Source: Chlorops oryzae (Eukaryota; Arthropoda; Insecta; Diptera; Chloropidae). Taken from it: 64,000 nt of DNA. The position numbers and the translations under genes are program-made. The stretch is taken from positions 24,630,720 to 24,694,719 of the forward strand of contig CM035807.1 of assembly GCA_020466095.1 (NCBI GenBank). Direction: 5' to 3'. The notes under the pieces are model-generated. The model saw only the letters and a program-made list of their open reading frames with translations, searched no databases and was not told where the DNA came from. Shown here one piece after another: positions 24,972 to 36,883 of this stretch (the stretch's first letter is position 1; each line of letters begins with the position of its first letter).

Positions 24972-26385
24972 TGAAATCGGAAATTTTTCCTAGTCAGAAA
25001 AAACATAAGTAAAATTCAGTTTTTAGTTTCCTCCCTTCAACTATAAAAATATTTTTTAACTGATCAAAATCATGTCAATAAATGAGTCAAGTACATCCGA
25101 TAAATTGCAACACGATCGGGTTATTTATATATATAAGAACATTTAGATTCCACCAAAAAAATGTCCCAAAAATAAAAATATCTTAAGGAAAATAATCACT
25201 AATTGCATTAATCGTTACTGTTTGCTGGTTGCATGCGAAATATGCCCGTAAATTAACTATTATTCAATTCAATCACTTGAAAATTTACATAAATATACGT
25301 TTTTTTATAATTAGGTCATTAGAAACTGTAAAAAAATAGGTTTTAGGGCTTATTTCTGGAAATCTATGACAATAGCATTGCAGAAAGTTTCAGGACTGGT
25401 AAAAAAATCCTGGATGATTCTTAAAAGACGTCAATAGGCTACAAAGTGATTTTTACAGCAACCAGAACAATGGTCCGATCGTAAAAATACTATATTTAAG
25501 CTTTTATTTTACTTGTTAACGAAATTAAACTTTTTGTTGTATCTCAAAAAAACCAATTGAGTATATGAATATTTTAATTATATCGAACATTACTATATTA
25601 TAAATAAGCTAGACCAGATTGCAAGAAATGAGTTTTTCTCTTAAGCTTTGAAGTTACTTTTATTATACGTAGAGATTTTGGAAAAAAACTGGTTTTTAAG
25701 TTATAAGATATTACAATACTGTTTTTGTTTTTACATTTTTAATTAAATATACAAACTAATTTTGAATATAAATTAAAAATCTTTGACTCCCTTACCGATT
25801 TATAAATTCAACTGCCAAAACTTATTTGCAGCAATTAGTTTTTGACTATATGAATTCCAACAATCTTGTTCATAAGTCATTGACGCAAATTCGCAATTGT
25901 ATGTAATATTTTTGCTGCAATTTTAACAATATCAGTCTTAAAGGTTCTTTCATCTATGCCTAAACACAGTATAAGCATAGAGCTATTTAAAGTATATCTT
26001 CCGCGATTGCAGGAAAATAATAGCCTTACAGATGTATTACGCATTAAATTTCTTTTTTTTCAATTCGAAGCTTTCAATGAAATTACACTAGTTTAAAATA
26101 CGGCGAGAAAAATGATATTTCATGTTAAATTTCAATAATTTACAATTCTCTACTTTGAGGGCCTAAAACAATAGAAGATGATCATTTTGTCTAAAATTTT
26201 TTGAGAGCTCTAATGAAATATTTTCCAATGATTTTCCATTAAAATTTCTTTACATATCTCACATCACCTTTTTCCCCTTTTCGGCCGCTCAAGTTACACT
26301 GTGCGACATGTGCCCCGCATTAAATAAATATCAATCAATATTTTTGGGCTCAACTCATATGTATGAGTACGGAAAGAGTCATATA
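24972..26385. repeat. Direct duplication, right copy (shorter)
   Basis: This is a diverged copy of 22858-24600, about 330 bp shorter. The shortening is spread over many small losses, not one gap; for example GAGTTTCATTTTGTC is reduced to GATCATTTTGTC. The best-matching part is the last ~350 bp. Nothing coding is seen. Confidence 0.8.
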
Positions 26386-28418
26386 TGTCTCTAATATTGG
26401 CTCCTTTGGTATACGATTTCGGACTCATATGGGACGACTTTGGCAAGAAGAGAAGCACGTTCAATTTTGACTCTTAAATGATCTCATTATGAGAGCTCAC
26501 ACTTCAAATAAGGATTCACAAATGTCTCACTAAGGGCTTCGAAGGATCGCTGGCAAGCAATACGTAGTCCCTTTCAATTCCAGTTGAAAAGCTTTCACTG
26601 TATCTTTATATAAATAGCTTTTTAAGAAGCACTCAAAACTTTCCGCCTATCTGGTATTTCAATGTTTCAATGAGTAAAAATGTACAACAAGGAAAACTGA
26701 CGTCAATTTTATCAACTTTTGTTATACTTTCTATTTTTTTTTTTTTTTTTTGCAATATTTTCTTTTTGGCTTCACTTTTGGGAGGGACAAGAAACATTTC
26801 TTCGAATATATTAACCGCCATTCAATCGCATTTGCTTAGAAAAAGAAAATGCCCTTAATGACATACCAAAAGTGTATATTTTTTACTCAAAGATAAAATT
26901 AAAATTCCACATAGAAAATGACAATGTGACTTTTTTTCTCATCCTTTTTTTATGAGGTTTTTTTCTGTCTAGGGTTTTTTTACTATTCTGTCGTGCAACG
27001 TCTTTGTTCTTCCTACTAACACTTGTATGACGTTTTTACTTATGCCGATAACACTGGCCGCGCTTCCACTCTAAAAGGCGTCCAGCAGCAGCGGCAGCAG
27101 AAGCCGAGTCAGACGAAGCTTCAGTTTCAACATTTACTGGAAATAATTTATGCGAAAGTCACTTTTTCTGCTTTGCAAAAAAGAAAACACAAGAAAAAAG
27201 TAAATGAGAGAGGAAAAATATGGATCTAATTCGGGCTAGCAATGGCGCTAAAGTGTTGCAGTCGCCATTGCGTCGGCCATGTGCGGCATAAAGTTATATA
27301 ATTTTGTTGTGCATAAAACTTCATCTTGTTCCAAATTATTCCCAAGTCATCTATCATTAATGGCTGTCCGCATGAAAAGAACAAACGCAAAAGACCTACA
27401 CACAAAAGTAAAAAAAAGAGCCCCAACAATTTCTCAAGTAATGTGTGTGTGCTCGCTTGCAGTCAAATTTGTTCGAGCATTCTTTCCAGAAAATAAACTT
27501 ACCTTACCGTGATTTAAACAGGTATTTTCGAGCAAGAATTCAACATTTCCGTTTAGTTCAAAGCTTAGGCATAACACGAGCGAAGTCATCTTAGGCTTAG
27601 GAATTTAAAATGAACTGCCTCGGAGAATTGATAAATTACGTTATTGTTAGACTTGGGCGTTTTGAAAGGTAAATTGCTCTACATTAACCTCAAGGCTGTC
27701 TGTATGACGGCAAAAGGACATTTGAACCCTTAGGTCATATTTTTCATCACAAAACTCTTTGAATGTTTTAAATTTGAAAATTGTGTACCTACCAAAAAAA
27801 AAAAAAAATATTTTTGCGGTCTAGCATATGACGTATGTATATCTGTTTTTGAAAAAAAAAAAAAAAAATCTACGAAGAAAAAAGGAAGCTTGAAAGCCCG
27901 GAAGCTGACTTTCGATGCTTTTTTTTAGCTGTCTTCACGTTAAAAGTGCAGTAAATTTTGTTTACTCAAAAGTTTATTTAGAAATTGTCTATTCAAGCGT
28001 GTCTCTGCGATTGTGCTTTCGCACTTCGGGGCGCATAAAACTTTTTATTGATCTATGAATTCCATGGCGGAGTGATAAGTATGATTGGATTTTTAATATG
28101 CATGGAGAATTGAGAGAATTGAGCTCGTTATTGAGCAGGGGGGCGAAGAATTAAGTTTGCGTAATAAATGGCGGAATTTTACGAAATTCAATAGATTGAA
28201 CCAAGCGAGAAATAATTTTCTTGTTCGATTGGAAATTGTTTTGCTCAACTTTTGCTCTGGTGCTGAGATATTAATTTGGGAATTTTCACCCAAACGAAGT
28301 AAGCCAAGCCAACTGAACTCACATTATTGAAGGTGCCATAAAAAGCACAGGGCAGTATTCAGCAAAAGCGCAAACAGCGAAGCTGTCTTGAGGGCTCTAC
28401 GCTCTCAACGTTAATACA
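26386..28418. other. AT-rich sequence without recognised genes
   Basis: Contains poly-A/T runs (for example 26739-26752 and 27794-27870). A GC-richer patch at 27040-27120 has CAG repeats but no credible exon boundaries. Confidence 0.5.
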
Positions 28419-28605
28419 GTGTACTCTCTTCTTGAGGATACTCCTCTTAAGCGGGCACCCCTCTTAAACGGACATTTTTTGAATGCTCTAGTGCTCCTGC
28501 TTATCAAACAGTTTCCTCTTCAGCAGGCACCTTTGTTAAGCAGATATATTTTTTCGGTCCAGTAGGTGTCCGCTTAAGAGGATTTTATTAAGATAGCCCC
28601 CTAAC
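28419..28605. repeat. Segment with repeated CTTAAGCGG(G/A)CA motifs, possible pogo/Tigger remnant
   Basis: CTCTTAAGCGGGCACC, CTCTTAAACGGACA, CTCTTCAGCAGGCACC and an inverted GGTGTCCGCTTAAGAGG occur within about 190 bp, after CAGTGTACTCTCTTC. The wording (CAGT...CTCT...AAGCGGACACC) resembles termini of pogo/Tigger-like elements. No transposase is present. Confidence 0.35.
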
Positions 28606-28804
28606 TCAGGGGTGCGAAAAAAGAAGAGAACGAGATAAGGAACGGAACAGCCTTGGTGGTTGCTTGTTTTGGTAAGATTTTTAACATAAGTACGTTGCCA
28701 TCGTATTAGACTTTAGACGGGAGGCCTAGAACAGGATGAGGAGCGAGAAAGAGTTAGAGGAATTGTAAGAGGAGATTTTAGCAAGTGAGAGATAGAGGGT
28801 ATAA

Positions 28805-29621
28805 TGAGAGGGAGAAGAGAGGGAAAGAGGGAGTGAAGGAGAGGTGAAGAGAGGAGAAGAGAGGAGAAGACTGAGGAGAAAGAGAAGAAGAGTAGGAGAA
28901 GAGAGAGAAGAGAGGAGAAGAGAGGAGAAAGAGAGAGAGAGGAGAAGAGAGAGAAGAGAGGAGAAGAGAGGAGAAGAGAGAGAGAAGAGAGGAGAAGAGA
29001 GGAGAAAGAGAGGAGAAGAGAGGAGAAGAGAAGAGAGAAGAGAGGAGAAGAGAGGAGAAGAGAGGAGAAAGAGGAGGAGAAGAGAGGAGAAAGAGAGGAG
29101 AAGAGAGAGAAGAGAGGAGAAGAGAGGAAGAGAGAGAAGAGAGAAGAGAGGAGAAGAGAGGAGAAGAGAGGAGAGAGAGAGGAGAAGAGAGAGAGGAGAA
29201 GAAGAGAGAAGAGAGGAGAAGAAAGAGAGGAGAAGAGAGGAGAAGAGAGGAGAAGAGAGGAGAAGAGAGGAGAAGAGAGGAGAGAGAGAAGAAGAGAAGG
29301 AGAGAGAGGAAAGAGAGGAGAAGAGAGGAGAAGAGAGGAGAAGAGAGGAGAAGAGAGGAGAAGAGAGGAGAAGAGGAGAAGAGAAGAGAGAAGAGAGGAG
29401 AAGAGAGGAAGAGAGGAGAGGAGAAAAGGAGAAGGAGAGAAGAGAGAGAGAGAGAAAGAGAGGAGAGAGAGGAGAGGAAGAGAAGAGAAGAGAGAGGAGA
29501 GAGAGGAGAGAGAGAAGAGGAGAGAGAGGAGGAGAGAGGAGAGGAGAGGAGAGGAGAGGAGAGAGAAGGAGAGAAGAGAGAGAGAGAGAGGAGAGTGAGG
29601 AGAGAAGAGAGGTGAGGAGAA
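28805..29621. repeat. Large GA-rich polypurine tract
   Basis: About 820 bp built from GAGAAGAGAG-type words. From 28894 to 29595 (702 nt) the + strand has no pyrimidine at all. The tract keeps a 270-codon Arg/Glu/Lys frame on + and a 355-codon Ser/Leu frame on - open simply because purine triplets contain no + strand stop except via T. These are not genes. Such mirror-rich purine strands can form triplex (H-DNA). Confidence 0.97.
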
Positions 29622-31259
29622 AATATTTTGAGAAACATTCAAAATGTTGCCTATGATTAGTCCTGCCAGAACACAGGGGCGGTATATCTCTTTTCTCTCA
29701 GCCCAATCCGTTCCTGGAGACGAGTGACTAAGCTTCTTGTTCATGTTCTCACTTGAACTGTGCAAAATTCTAAGTCGCACCTTATGTTAACATTGGACTT
29801 AAGTGAGCTTTTTGGGTTCGTACTTTTTAAGTTGGTTCAAGGTGCGACCGTTTCACATTTCGCCATTGAAAGAACCTTTTCTTTTTGCTCTCCTTCTCTC
29901 TCAATGGGTTAAGTATTGCATTTTTATGTGCAATCAAAATTCAAGTGTACTCATTCGTATTTTCACTGCTTCGATGGAACAAAAAAAGAGGAATGAAAAA
30001 AGAAATGAAATAAAGAATAAGAAAAATAGAAAGAGAAAATGGAGTAGAGGAAAATCTGGCTATAAAAATCAAAGAATCCAGGCAGCATTCAATTCGCCGT
30101 GCGCGCCATTCAACTGTAACGTATTGCAGTTGCAATGAGATTCGCATCCTTTTTCCATTTTTTTATTTTCTGTTTTTCCTTTTTCGTTTCTTCCTCTTGT
30201 GATTTCATTCCTTTCAGCGTTTTATCCTTCGCTATATATTTTTCCTTTTTTTTCCTTTATTACTCAACATAGAATTCCGTTTTGGAAAATGCATGAAAAG
30301 TCAATTTTCAAGCTTGGCTTCTTTGGAAGTTTTATTTCACCTGCGGTGAACTTGGAGCTTCTTCCTGTTCGGCTGCTTTAAGTAATCGTCGCTATGAATA
30401 AATAGCAGCGACCCGACCCGAAAAGGCGAAATTCAGTTTACTCGTTTTATTATTATTTTTTTTTTTTGTTATCGCTGTAAATCACAGTCGTTAAGTTTGT
30501 AACACTTTGAGTGGAGAATGGAAACCTCTTGACTGAGTTTGATTGTTCTCAAGGATAATGGTATCGAAATGGTCAGGGTACGAATGCGTTTATTGCTTAA
30601 ATCGTTAAATCTATCCTTTTTATTGTGACTCCTTTCTGTGTTGTTGTCCCCCTTTTCCTTTTCGATCTTAAGTTGATCAAAATAAACTGAAGGTATACAA
30701 AGTTGTGTCTTTTTTCGATAAGTGCCGGTAAGTTTATAAGGGAATATAGAAGAGATTTCCGTCTTTTACAATTCAGGGCTTTCATCGCTTAGTGGTAGAC
30801 CACTCCCATTGACGCATTAGTAATGAATGGGAAAAAAGTGAAGCTTTGGACTCATATGGGCTTTAACGTCACATACATTCTATGGCTATAATGATGAGAT
30901 CAGACCTCAATCTCGAGTTTTTGAGCAATTGCTCAGTTTGATAAGCAAGAAGAATACTTGACCTAATTGGGTATTAAAGCTTTATCTCGATTGACTCAAG
31001 TCAGAGATCCATCTCATTTTTATGCATGCGACTCTATATTTTATATGGCTTTAGTGAATGTGGTTTAAGACAAGCCGAGGTTGTAATTAACCCTTCAAAA
31101 GACCAAAGAAATAAGCTAGTTTGCACAAATCCTCTGATCATTCTTGATTCGATATTTTCCCAATAATTTTTGGAGTATATGCTTTTATTCCCATATCAGA
31201 GGGTCTTGCTGGCTTAGGAAGCCATTCTGATCATCTATGTTCACTTAAGTTTTTGTAAA
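29622..31259. other. AT-rich sequence without recognised genes
   Basis: No domain or repeat was recognised between the GA tract and the Tc1 element. Confidence 0.5.
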
Positions 31260-31261
31260 TA

Positions 31262-32912
31262 CACTGGCATGCACTTGAATAGGGACACGAATTTTTAAAC
31301 AAATATGCAGCTATTAAAGTGAAACTAAAAGACTGTTACTAACAAGAAAATTTTTTTATTTTCCTTATTGTATTGTGTATCAAGTACAGAAAAAAAAAAT
31401 TTGTTCAGCCAAGGGGTTTTTGTAAAAAAAAACTTTTTGTGAAAGTTCTTCGAAAAATGAGCACTTTTTATGCAGAATTTGAATAGGGACAGTAACCTGC
31501 AATACTGTATACGTGGTATACGTAAGAAAATATTTGATTTTATTAAATTTTTTTAATTAAAAGAAAATTTCAATATATACATTTATAAGCAATATTTATT
31601 TAGTAATGTGTGGGACCACCATTCTTCGAAATAACTTCATAGATTCTGTCACTAAGAGAATCATACAGAGATTTCAAATAACTCAAGGATATCTCACTCC
31701 AGGCTGCTTTGATGGCAACTGTTAATGACTGTATGTCATCGTATTGTTTTCCAGACTCACACATTTTCTTAGTCATCCATCCCCATACATTCTCAATTAT
31801 ATTGAGATCAGGCGAATAAGGTGGCCAATCCACTAAAGCAACGTTTTGCCTCTGAATCCAGCTTTTTACCACTCGAGCTGTGTAAATCGGAGCATTATCC
31901 TGCTGGAAAGTCCACGGTAATAGTCCAAAAATATTATTCATTTCCGGAAATGCTTTCTCAAGCAAGGCTTTATAGTGAACTGTATTCATTTTACTTGATA
32001 TAAATTGCAGTTGAGACGTTCCGTAGTATGAAATAGCACCCCACACCATAACACCTTTCTCACGACTATGGTGGCGTGTCAAGAAGTGTTCTTCCTTTCG
32101 AAGGTCATGGAAATAATAGTTAACCCATCAGGTCCATCTAAATTGAAGCGTTTTTCATCTGAAAAAACGACGGTATGCCATTCGTTTTTCCAAGTCATGT
32201 GATTTGGACCAAAAACTTTGCGAGAATCCTTACGTTGGTGGGCAAGTGGTGGTTTTTTCTTTAATTTTAATCTTTTTAGATGTTCAGCTTTACGAATAAC
32301 TCTTCGGACAGTGTCAACACTAGCTTCAATACCCAAATTTGAACGGATTTGGCAGCAGAACAGTGTGAATTTGAAGCTTCTCCAACTATTCGTCGCTCCT
32401 CAGTAACTGAAAGTACTTTCTTGATGCGCCCTTTCATATTATTTCCATAACTTGACGCATTTTTGAGAAAATTGCATACCGCATTTTTGCTTCTCCCAAT
32501 TTTTTGAGCGATTTTTCCGTTGGAAAAATTGCACTCCTTAAAAGCAATTATTTTCCCATTTTCTTCGGATGTAAGAGTTTTACCGCGACCCATTTTATTT
32601 TTTATATATTCAAAACGTATATTTGAGGACAACAAAAAACATTCGGCACGTGGCGTTTTACCCAAAATGAAGAAATCACAGCTGTCCCTATTCAAGTGCA
32701 TGCAAAAATCATGACATGCTCATCACATTTAGGAAAAAATTATAAATAAATTGAAAGGCGTAAATAGTACGGTGTCCATATTATGTCTAAAGCTGGTCAC
32801 TACTATCTACGTCAGAAAAGAGCAAGACACAAGGTAATTTCAGCAAACGGCTAAGAAAACAGTGACTCCAAACTTGTAAAAATTTTTGTCTCTATTCAAG
32901 TGCATGGCAGTG
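31262..32912 (-). mobile_element. Tc1-like DNA transposon with IR/DR-type ends
   Basis: A 1651-bp element flanked by TA on both sides (31260-31261 and 32913-32914), the mariner/Tc1 target duplication. Its ends are inverted copies beginning CACTG(G/C)CATGCACTTGAATAG. A second copy of the core TTGAATAGGGACAG lies about 215-230 bp inside each end (about 31476-31494 and 32681-32704). This gives the direct-repeat-within-inverted-repeat layout known from S, Paris, Minos and Sleeping Beauty. Sequence between the outer and inner repeats is not visibly conserved between the two ends. It carries one broken transposase gene. The ends are well kept, so it could be mobilised in trans. Confidence 0.92.
31600..32593 (-). 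pseudogene. Tc1-family DD34E transposase, two frameshifts
   Basis: Read from ATG 32593 (MGRGKTLTSEEN), the frame begins with a paired-like helix-turn-helix DNA-binding region (FSNGKIAQKIGRSKNAV). It shifts near 32353, continues through the first catalytic Asp in VVFSDEKRF, shifts again near 32121, and then runs through VMVWGAISYYG. The second Asp is in QQDNAP and the Glu in LNIIENVW, with exactly 34 residues between them: the DD34E spacing of true Tc1 elements. Each shift is explained by loss of one base. The uninterrupted length would be about 331 residues, normal for Tc1 transposases (~340). It ends WSEISLSYLKSLYDSLSDRI before the stop. The catalytic triad is intact, so decay looks recent, but the gene cannot give a full protein as read. 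Confidence 0.92.
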
Positions 32913-33790
32913 TATATCGAAACCTACCTTTTGGTTTGGACGAAATTTTGAATAAAAAGATAATGTTCAGAGTCTGTTTTCAAGCCGCCCAAAAAGTGGC
33001 GCGAGGACGGGAATACATTCGGTGTAAAACTAAAAAAAATTTTACGAGACTCTTAGCAATACGAACTCAAAAATCGGTTTCTATGGTGTTTGCAGGTAGA
33101 ACCTATCCTCGGGTCGCAGTTAGCTACACCCGTTGCCTTTGGAGTACTATTTTGAGTTTTATATATATATATAATATATAAACATTTTTGCACTCATGTA
33201 TTCAAAATAGATGAATAATCCACTGGTTGGGACAGTGCCACTTATGGTCCCAAGGCCACGCTTACAAGCAAACCATCATACATTTTCAGAAGTTACAAGT
33301 AGAAAAATATTGTTATTTTAGCCTCGTATCAATGTATACAGCCGCTGGGAGATGGCAAGCTGACACAGATTGCATAACAAATAAATTCCATAAAAATAGA
33401 AAAGAGATCATGCATATTTTACAATTAAAGGGAGATTTCATTGGAAACTTCGCTGGAGGCTTTCAATGAATGAAATGAAATGCCTGATAATTCATTTAAA
33501 CCCACCAGGCCTTCATATTTATTTCTATCGAAATATTTTTAAGAACTCAATTAATATTCGAACAATTACAAGAAGAATTTTTATAAATATTTTCCTATAT
33601 ATTTATCACTTGGAATTGGACATTTTTGCATATAAAAATTTATATAAGTTGGTATGCCTTTCATTCGAACTGTTCGACCTACTTTTGGAGGAATTAAAAA
33701 AAAACTTTATTTGCAAATATTTATAAAGATTTAAAGAAACAAAGAAATATTTTACTGATAAATTTCTTCTTTCCGTGCGTTTCTTTTCAG

Positions 33791-33949
33791 CTAAGCGAAG
33801 ATATAGGCTACGTTCTATATTCAGCATTGGGATCATTCTATATACCAAGTTGTATTATGGTCTTTGTATATATACGAATTTATTTTGCTGCTAAAGCGAG
33901 AGCGAGACGTGGCATTAAAAAACATACGCGAAAAACAAACAACGAACAG
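33791..33949 (+). CDS. Octalpha2R: Internal coding exon (TM5) of an alpha2-adrenergic-like octopamine receptor
   Basis: A 159-nt exon of 53 codons, phase 0 at both ends. It follows a pyrimidine-rich acceptor (TTTCTTTTCAG) and is followed by the donor GTGAGC. The peptide begins LSEDIGYVLYSALGSFYIP and continues through CIMVFVYIRIYFAAKARARRG. This is TM5 of a class A biogenic-amine GPCR: the two serines of YSALGS sit where amine receptors bind the catechol or phenol hydroxyl (5.42 and 5.46), and the FxxP proline 5.50 is present. The end of the helix and the basic start of intracellular loop 3 (VYIRIY, AKARARRG) resemble alpha2-adrenergic receptors more than 5-HT1 or dopamine receptors. It joins in frame to the exon at 36884. 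The TM1-TM4 exons were not found in the window. Family placement is from memory of motifs; a tyramine or 5-HT1-type receptor is the main alternative. Confidence 0.8.
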
Positions 33950-36883
33950 GTGAGCAAAATCTAATTTTCTCAAAATCTTTAAAGCAAAAAAAAAAAAAAA
34001 CTGCTCTATGTCAGCTGAGAACTCAAGGTCAGTTTTGTTCAAAGAAAACAATGTCTCTTTTGATTTAGGTCTTAATAAAACGACATATGTTTTCACATGT
34101 TGTCATTTGTGTAGAGAGAACTTTTAACTTCTTCAGGGTGCTGGCTTTTCGGGATACCTTTCAAATTGGCAAAATTGAAACTAAAACAAGTCATGCGTAA
34201 CGGGGCGAGGACACTTCAATGAGTTTTGCTCCACAGGCACACATACTGCTTGTGTGAGTTTTGAAGAATGTGCCCAGAAAGCTTAAGTTCGAACGGTCGC
34301 ATCCTTTAAAATTATGAAAAAATAATGAAAAATGTCTTCTTCAGAGAACCAGAAGTCATTCAAAGCTGCGCAAAAACCAAATAATTCTTTCATGCAGAAA
34401 GGGACTATTTTTTTAATTTTTATATATTTTTTTTATTTAATTTTTTTTTTTTTGGTTCGTTTTATTTTGCCTTAATATTCAGTTACAATTCCGCCTTGCG
34501 ATTGCCAGATATTAAAATCACAAAGCTTATTAATTTCTTATGCGAAATCGATTTTCGCTGCTCCCTAAATTGGCTCTGAGATCTACAGCATACAGCAGCA
34601 TATTGTGTTCGGAATTTAAATGTATCGCATAAAGTACAAGAGCTCGCTGGCATTCCATGCGCCTGTACCTACAAGTTCGCCAAATCCCCAGGGGCTGATT
34701 TTGATTACATTGAGCGCATCCGAAGCAAAGCTACTTAGCATTCTTGGGCGAGGAATAATGAATTTGGGTATGCCATTGCGTTTATGCAAGCTCAATAAAT
34801 ATAAAAAGACGGACACATTGCAATTAGATTTCAATTACATTCAACTTAGTGAATTTGCCGAACAATTGCCGTTCGCTCAGCGACTAAGCGACTGTGAAAT
34901 AACAAGGGAAAAAGAATTGATCGCTGAGTTTCGTTCATTTTCAGTCCGACGCTGTGATGTCTACACAAAAAGAAAAAGAAAAAAAAATAAAACACAAAAT
35001 ATGTTACTTAAGTAAAACTAAGTTGTGCAAAACACTTATGAAAAGAATCAATAAAGGTCGGAGATACCTTAGAAAAGAAAATACTCATGTTTGCATGGTT
35101 GTGTTTGTATGCAACGCAGCACTATTTTAGATTTTATCAGGACTCGGGTCTATTCATGCAAATTACATTGCAAATTGTTGCATTGTTTGGCTGCAACTTC
35201 CATTTCCGCTTCCATTTTGTCTTCGTTCCCTGTACATTGAATCTGGAAATATGCTTTGTTGTTTATACAACAATGGAGCTGCAATCAGAGTTGCAAATAT
35301 CAAGAAACGTTGTTGTTTCCGAGTGCTGCCACCCATGCCATTTGGACAATTTTAGAGCATCAAGCGAATGTTTGAATATTCTTCTTCTTATTGATTGAGA
35401 CAATTTTTGAGGTATCACATTCGTCAATATTTGAAATTTGATTTCGATCGTAGGGCTATTTTTGTCCATGAATAAAATTGTTTTGGAAACAAATTTTCTG
35501 GGTGTATTTTTTCTAAAGCCGAGCCTCAATCACACCAGATGACAGCATATTTTCTCAGGAGATCTGTATGCGTTATCTTTTTTCTCTCCTGAAAGAGCAC
35601 AAAGGGAGAAATTTTATTTTTAATTGTATCTCTTGAGTAAAAATATTCGAATTCAAATTTAACTATCAATCGTCTTTTTTTTATATTTTTCTATCTTTGT
35701 TGGTTTTTGAGATATGAAATGAAGGGAAGAGATTTGAAAAAGGGCTTACTGAGAAGGATATTTCAAGGAACCTATAAATAGAATGCTTGAGATAGTACCC
35801 ATCCTTAAATCAATAAAACTTGTAAAGCCCTTTCAGGGGGCCGCAGTCGGCTATAATCCTTAAGCCTTAAAGTATGCAACGTATTTTTATGATGGACTTA
35901 ATTTTTTAGTTTTCAGAGCATTGAGATCTCCTGAGGAATTCAAAAATAGTTATATGTACGTTAGTGAAGTCATATATAGTTTTAGTTATTATTATTCAAA
36001 AAATTTATGGCTAATGAAGGTTGGATTGTAATTTATAAAAAACCCCTCAGGATATTTCGAATTTGTTTGCTCATAATTTGGTCAGCTTCGATAGCATGCT
36101 CGACAAGATTCGATTTGATTCGATAATGGCTTCGGGGTTAAATGGAATTTTTGCCCATAGTATTTACAAACTAAAATCTTCTTGTATTCAGCTTTAACTT
36201 TATCGAACCCCGGGTTAAGCCGAGACACTGAAAACGCAAAAAGAATAAGAGTTTACTTTTAATATATAGGGAAACCTTTATTTGCATTCATAGGATCTTC
36301 AAACAGATAGAGCAGAGGCCCAAAGTCCGTAGATGTGTGGAAAAATTCCGCAATAATATGCACCAAACGGGACTAGGGCTCACGTCCATCTTTAATCTAA
36401 GGGAAGTCCGTTTTTGGCGTAACACCATAATAATATTTAAATAAAAATTTTAAAATTCTTTCCCCTATTTAACCAAAGCTAAGACTCTCAACCTGTTGCT
36501 TGAAGAATCCTTAAAATCAACTCAATCTGTTTCCAGAAGATGAACTCAGTAAGACCTTTTATGTCTTGGGTACCCTAAAAAGTCAATAATAAAATTCCAA
36601 ATAGTTAATTTAATTCTCCTCTCTCCGACCCCTTTCTAAACATCACTGACTGTGCCGGCTTCATCGAAAACCGAGAATTTTTGAATAAAGCTTCTCTCAA
36701 GCAGCAATCTCTTTGCTCAAGAGCAATGCAAAGTTGGCCTTGCGTTCTGATTGGCAACATGCCTGAATGCATTCGAATGAACGGGCATTCTAATTGAGTG
36801 TCGCCCATTTTATTTTTTCAGCCGGCATTTTTATATAAATTCCAATTTCAGCACGCAAATAACTTTCATTTTGCGTTTTTCAG
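33950..36883 (+). other. Intron of the amine receptor gene
   Basis: This 2934-bp intron has a GT (GTGAGC) donor and an AG acceptor. It separates phase-0 exons, so TM5 reads straight into the third intracellular loop. The content is AT-rich with T-runs (for example around 34420-34455). Open frames inside it, such as 34620-35015 and 35087-35398, show no recognisable domain. The intron position in loop 3 is typical of insect amine receptors. Confidence 0.75.

Noticed and set aside
28713..29780. 355-codon Ser/Leu-rich frame on - and 270-codon Arg/Glu-rich frame on +
   Set aside because: Both are by-products of the GA polypurine tract, with no domain or composition typical of a protein.
30780..30825. 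tRNA-like GCTTAGTGGTAGACCACTCC
   Set aside because: It resembles an A-box, but no B-box or cloverleaf follows.
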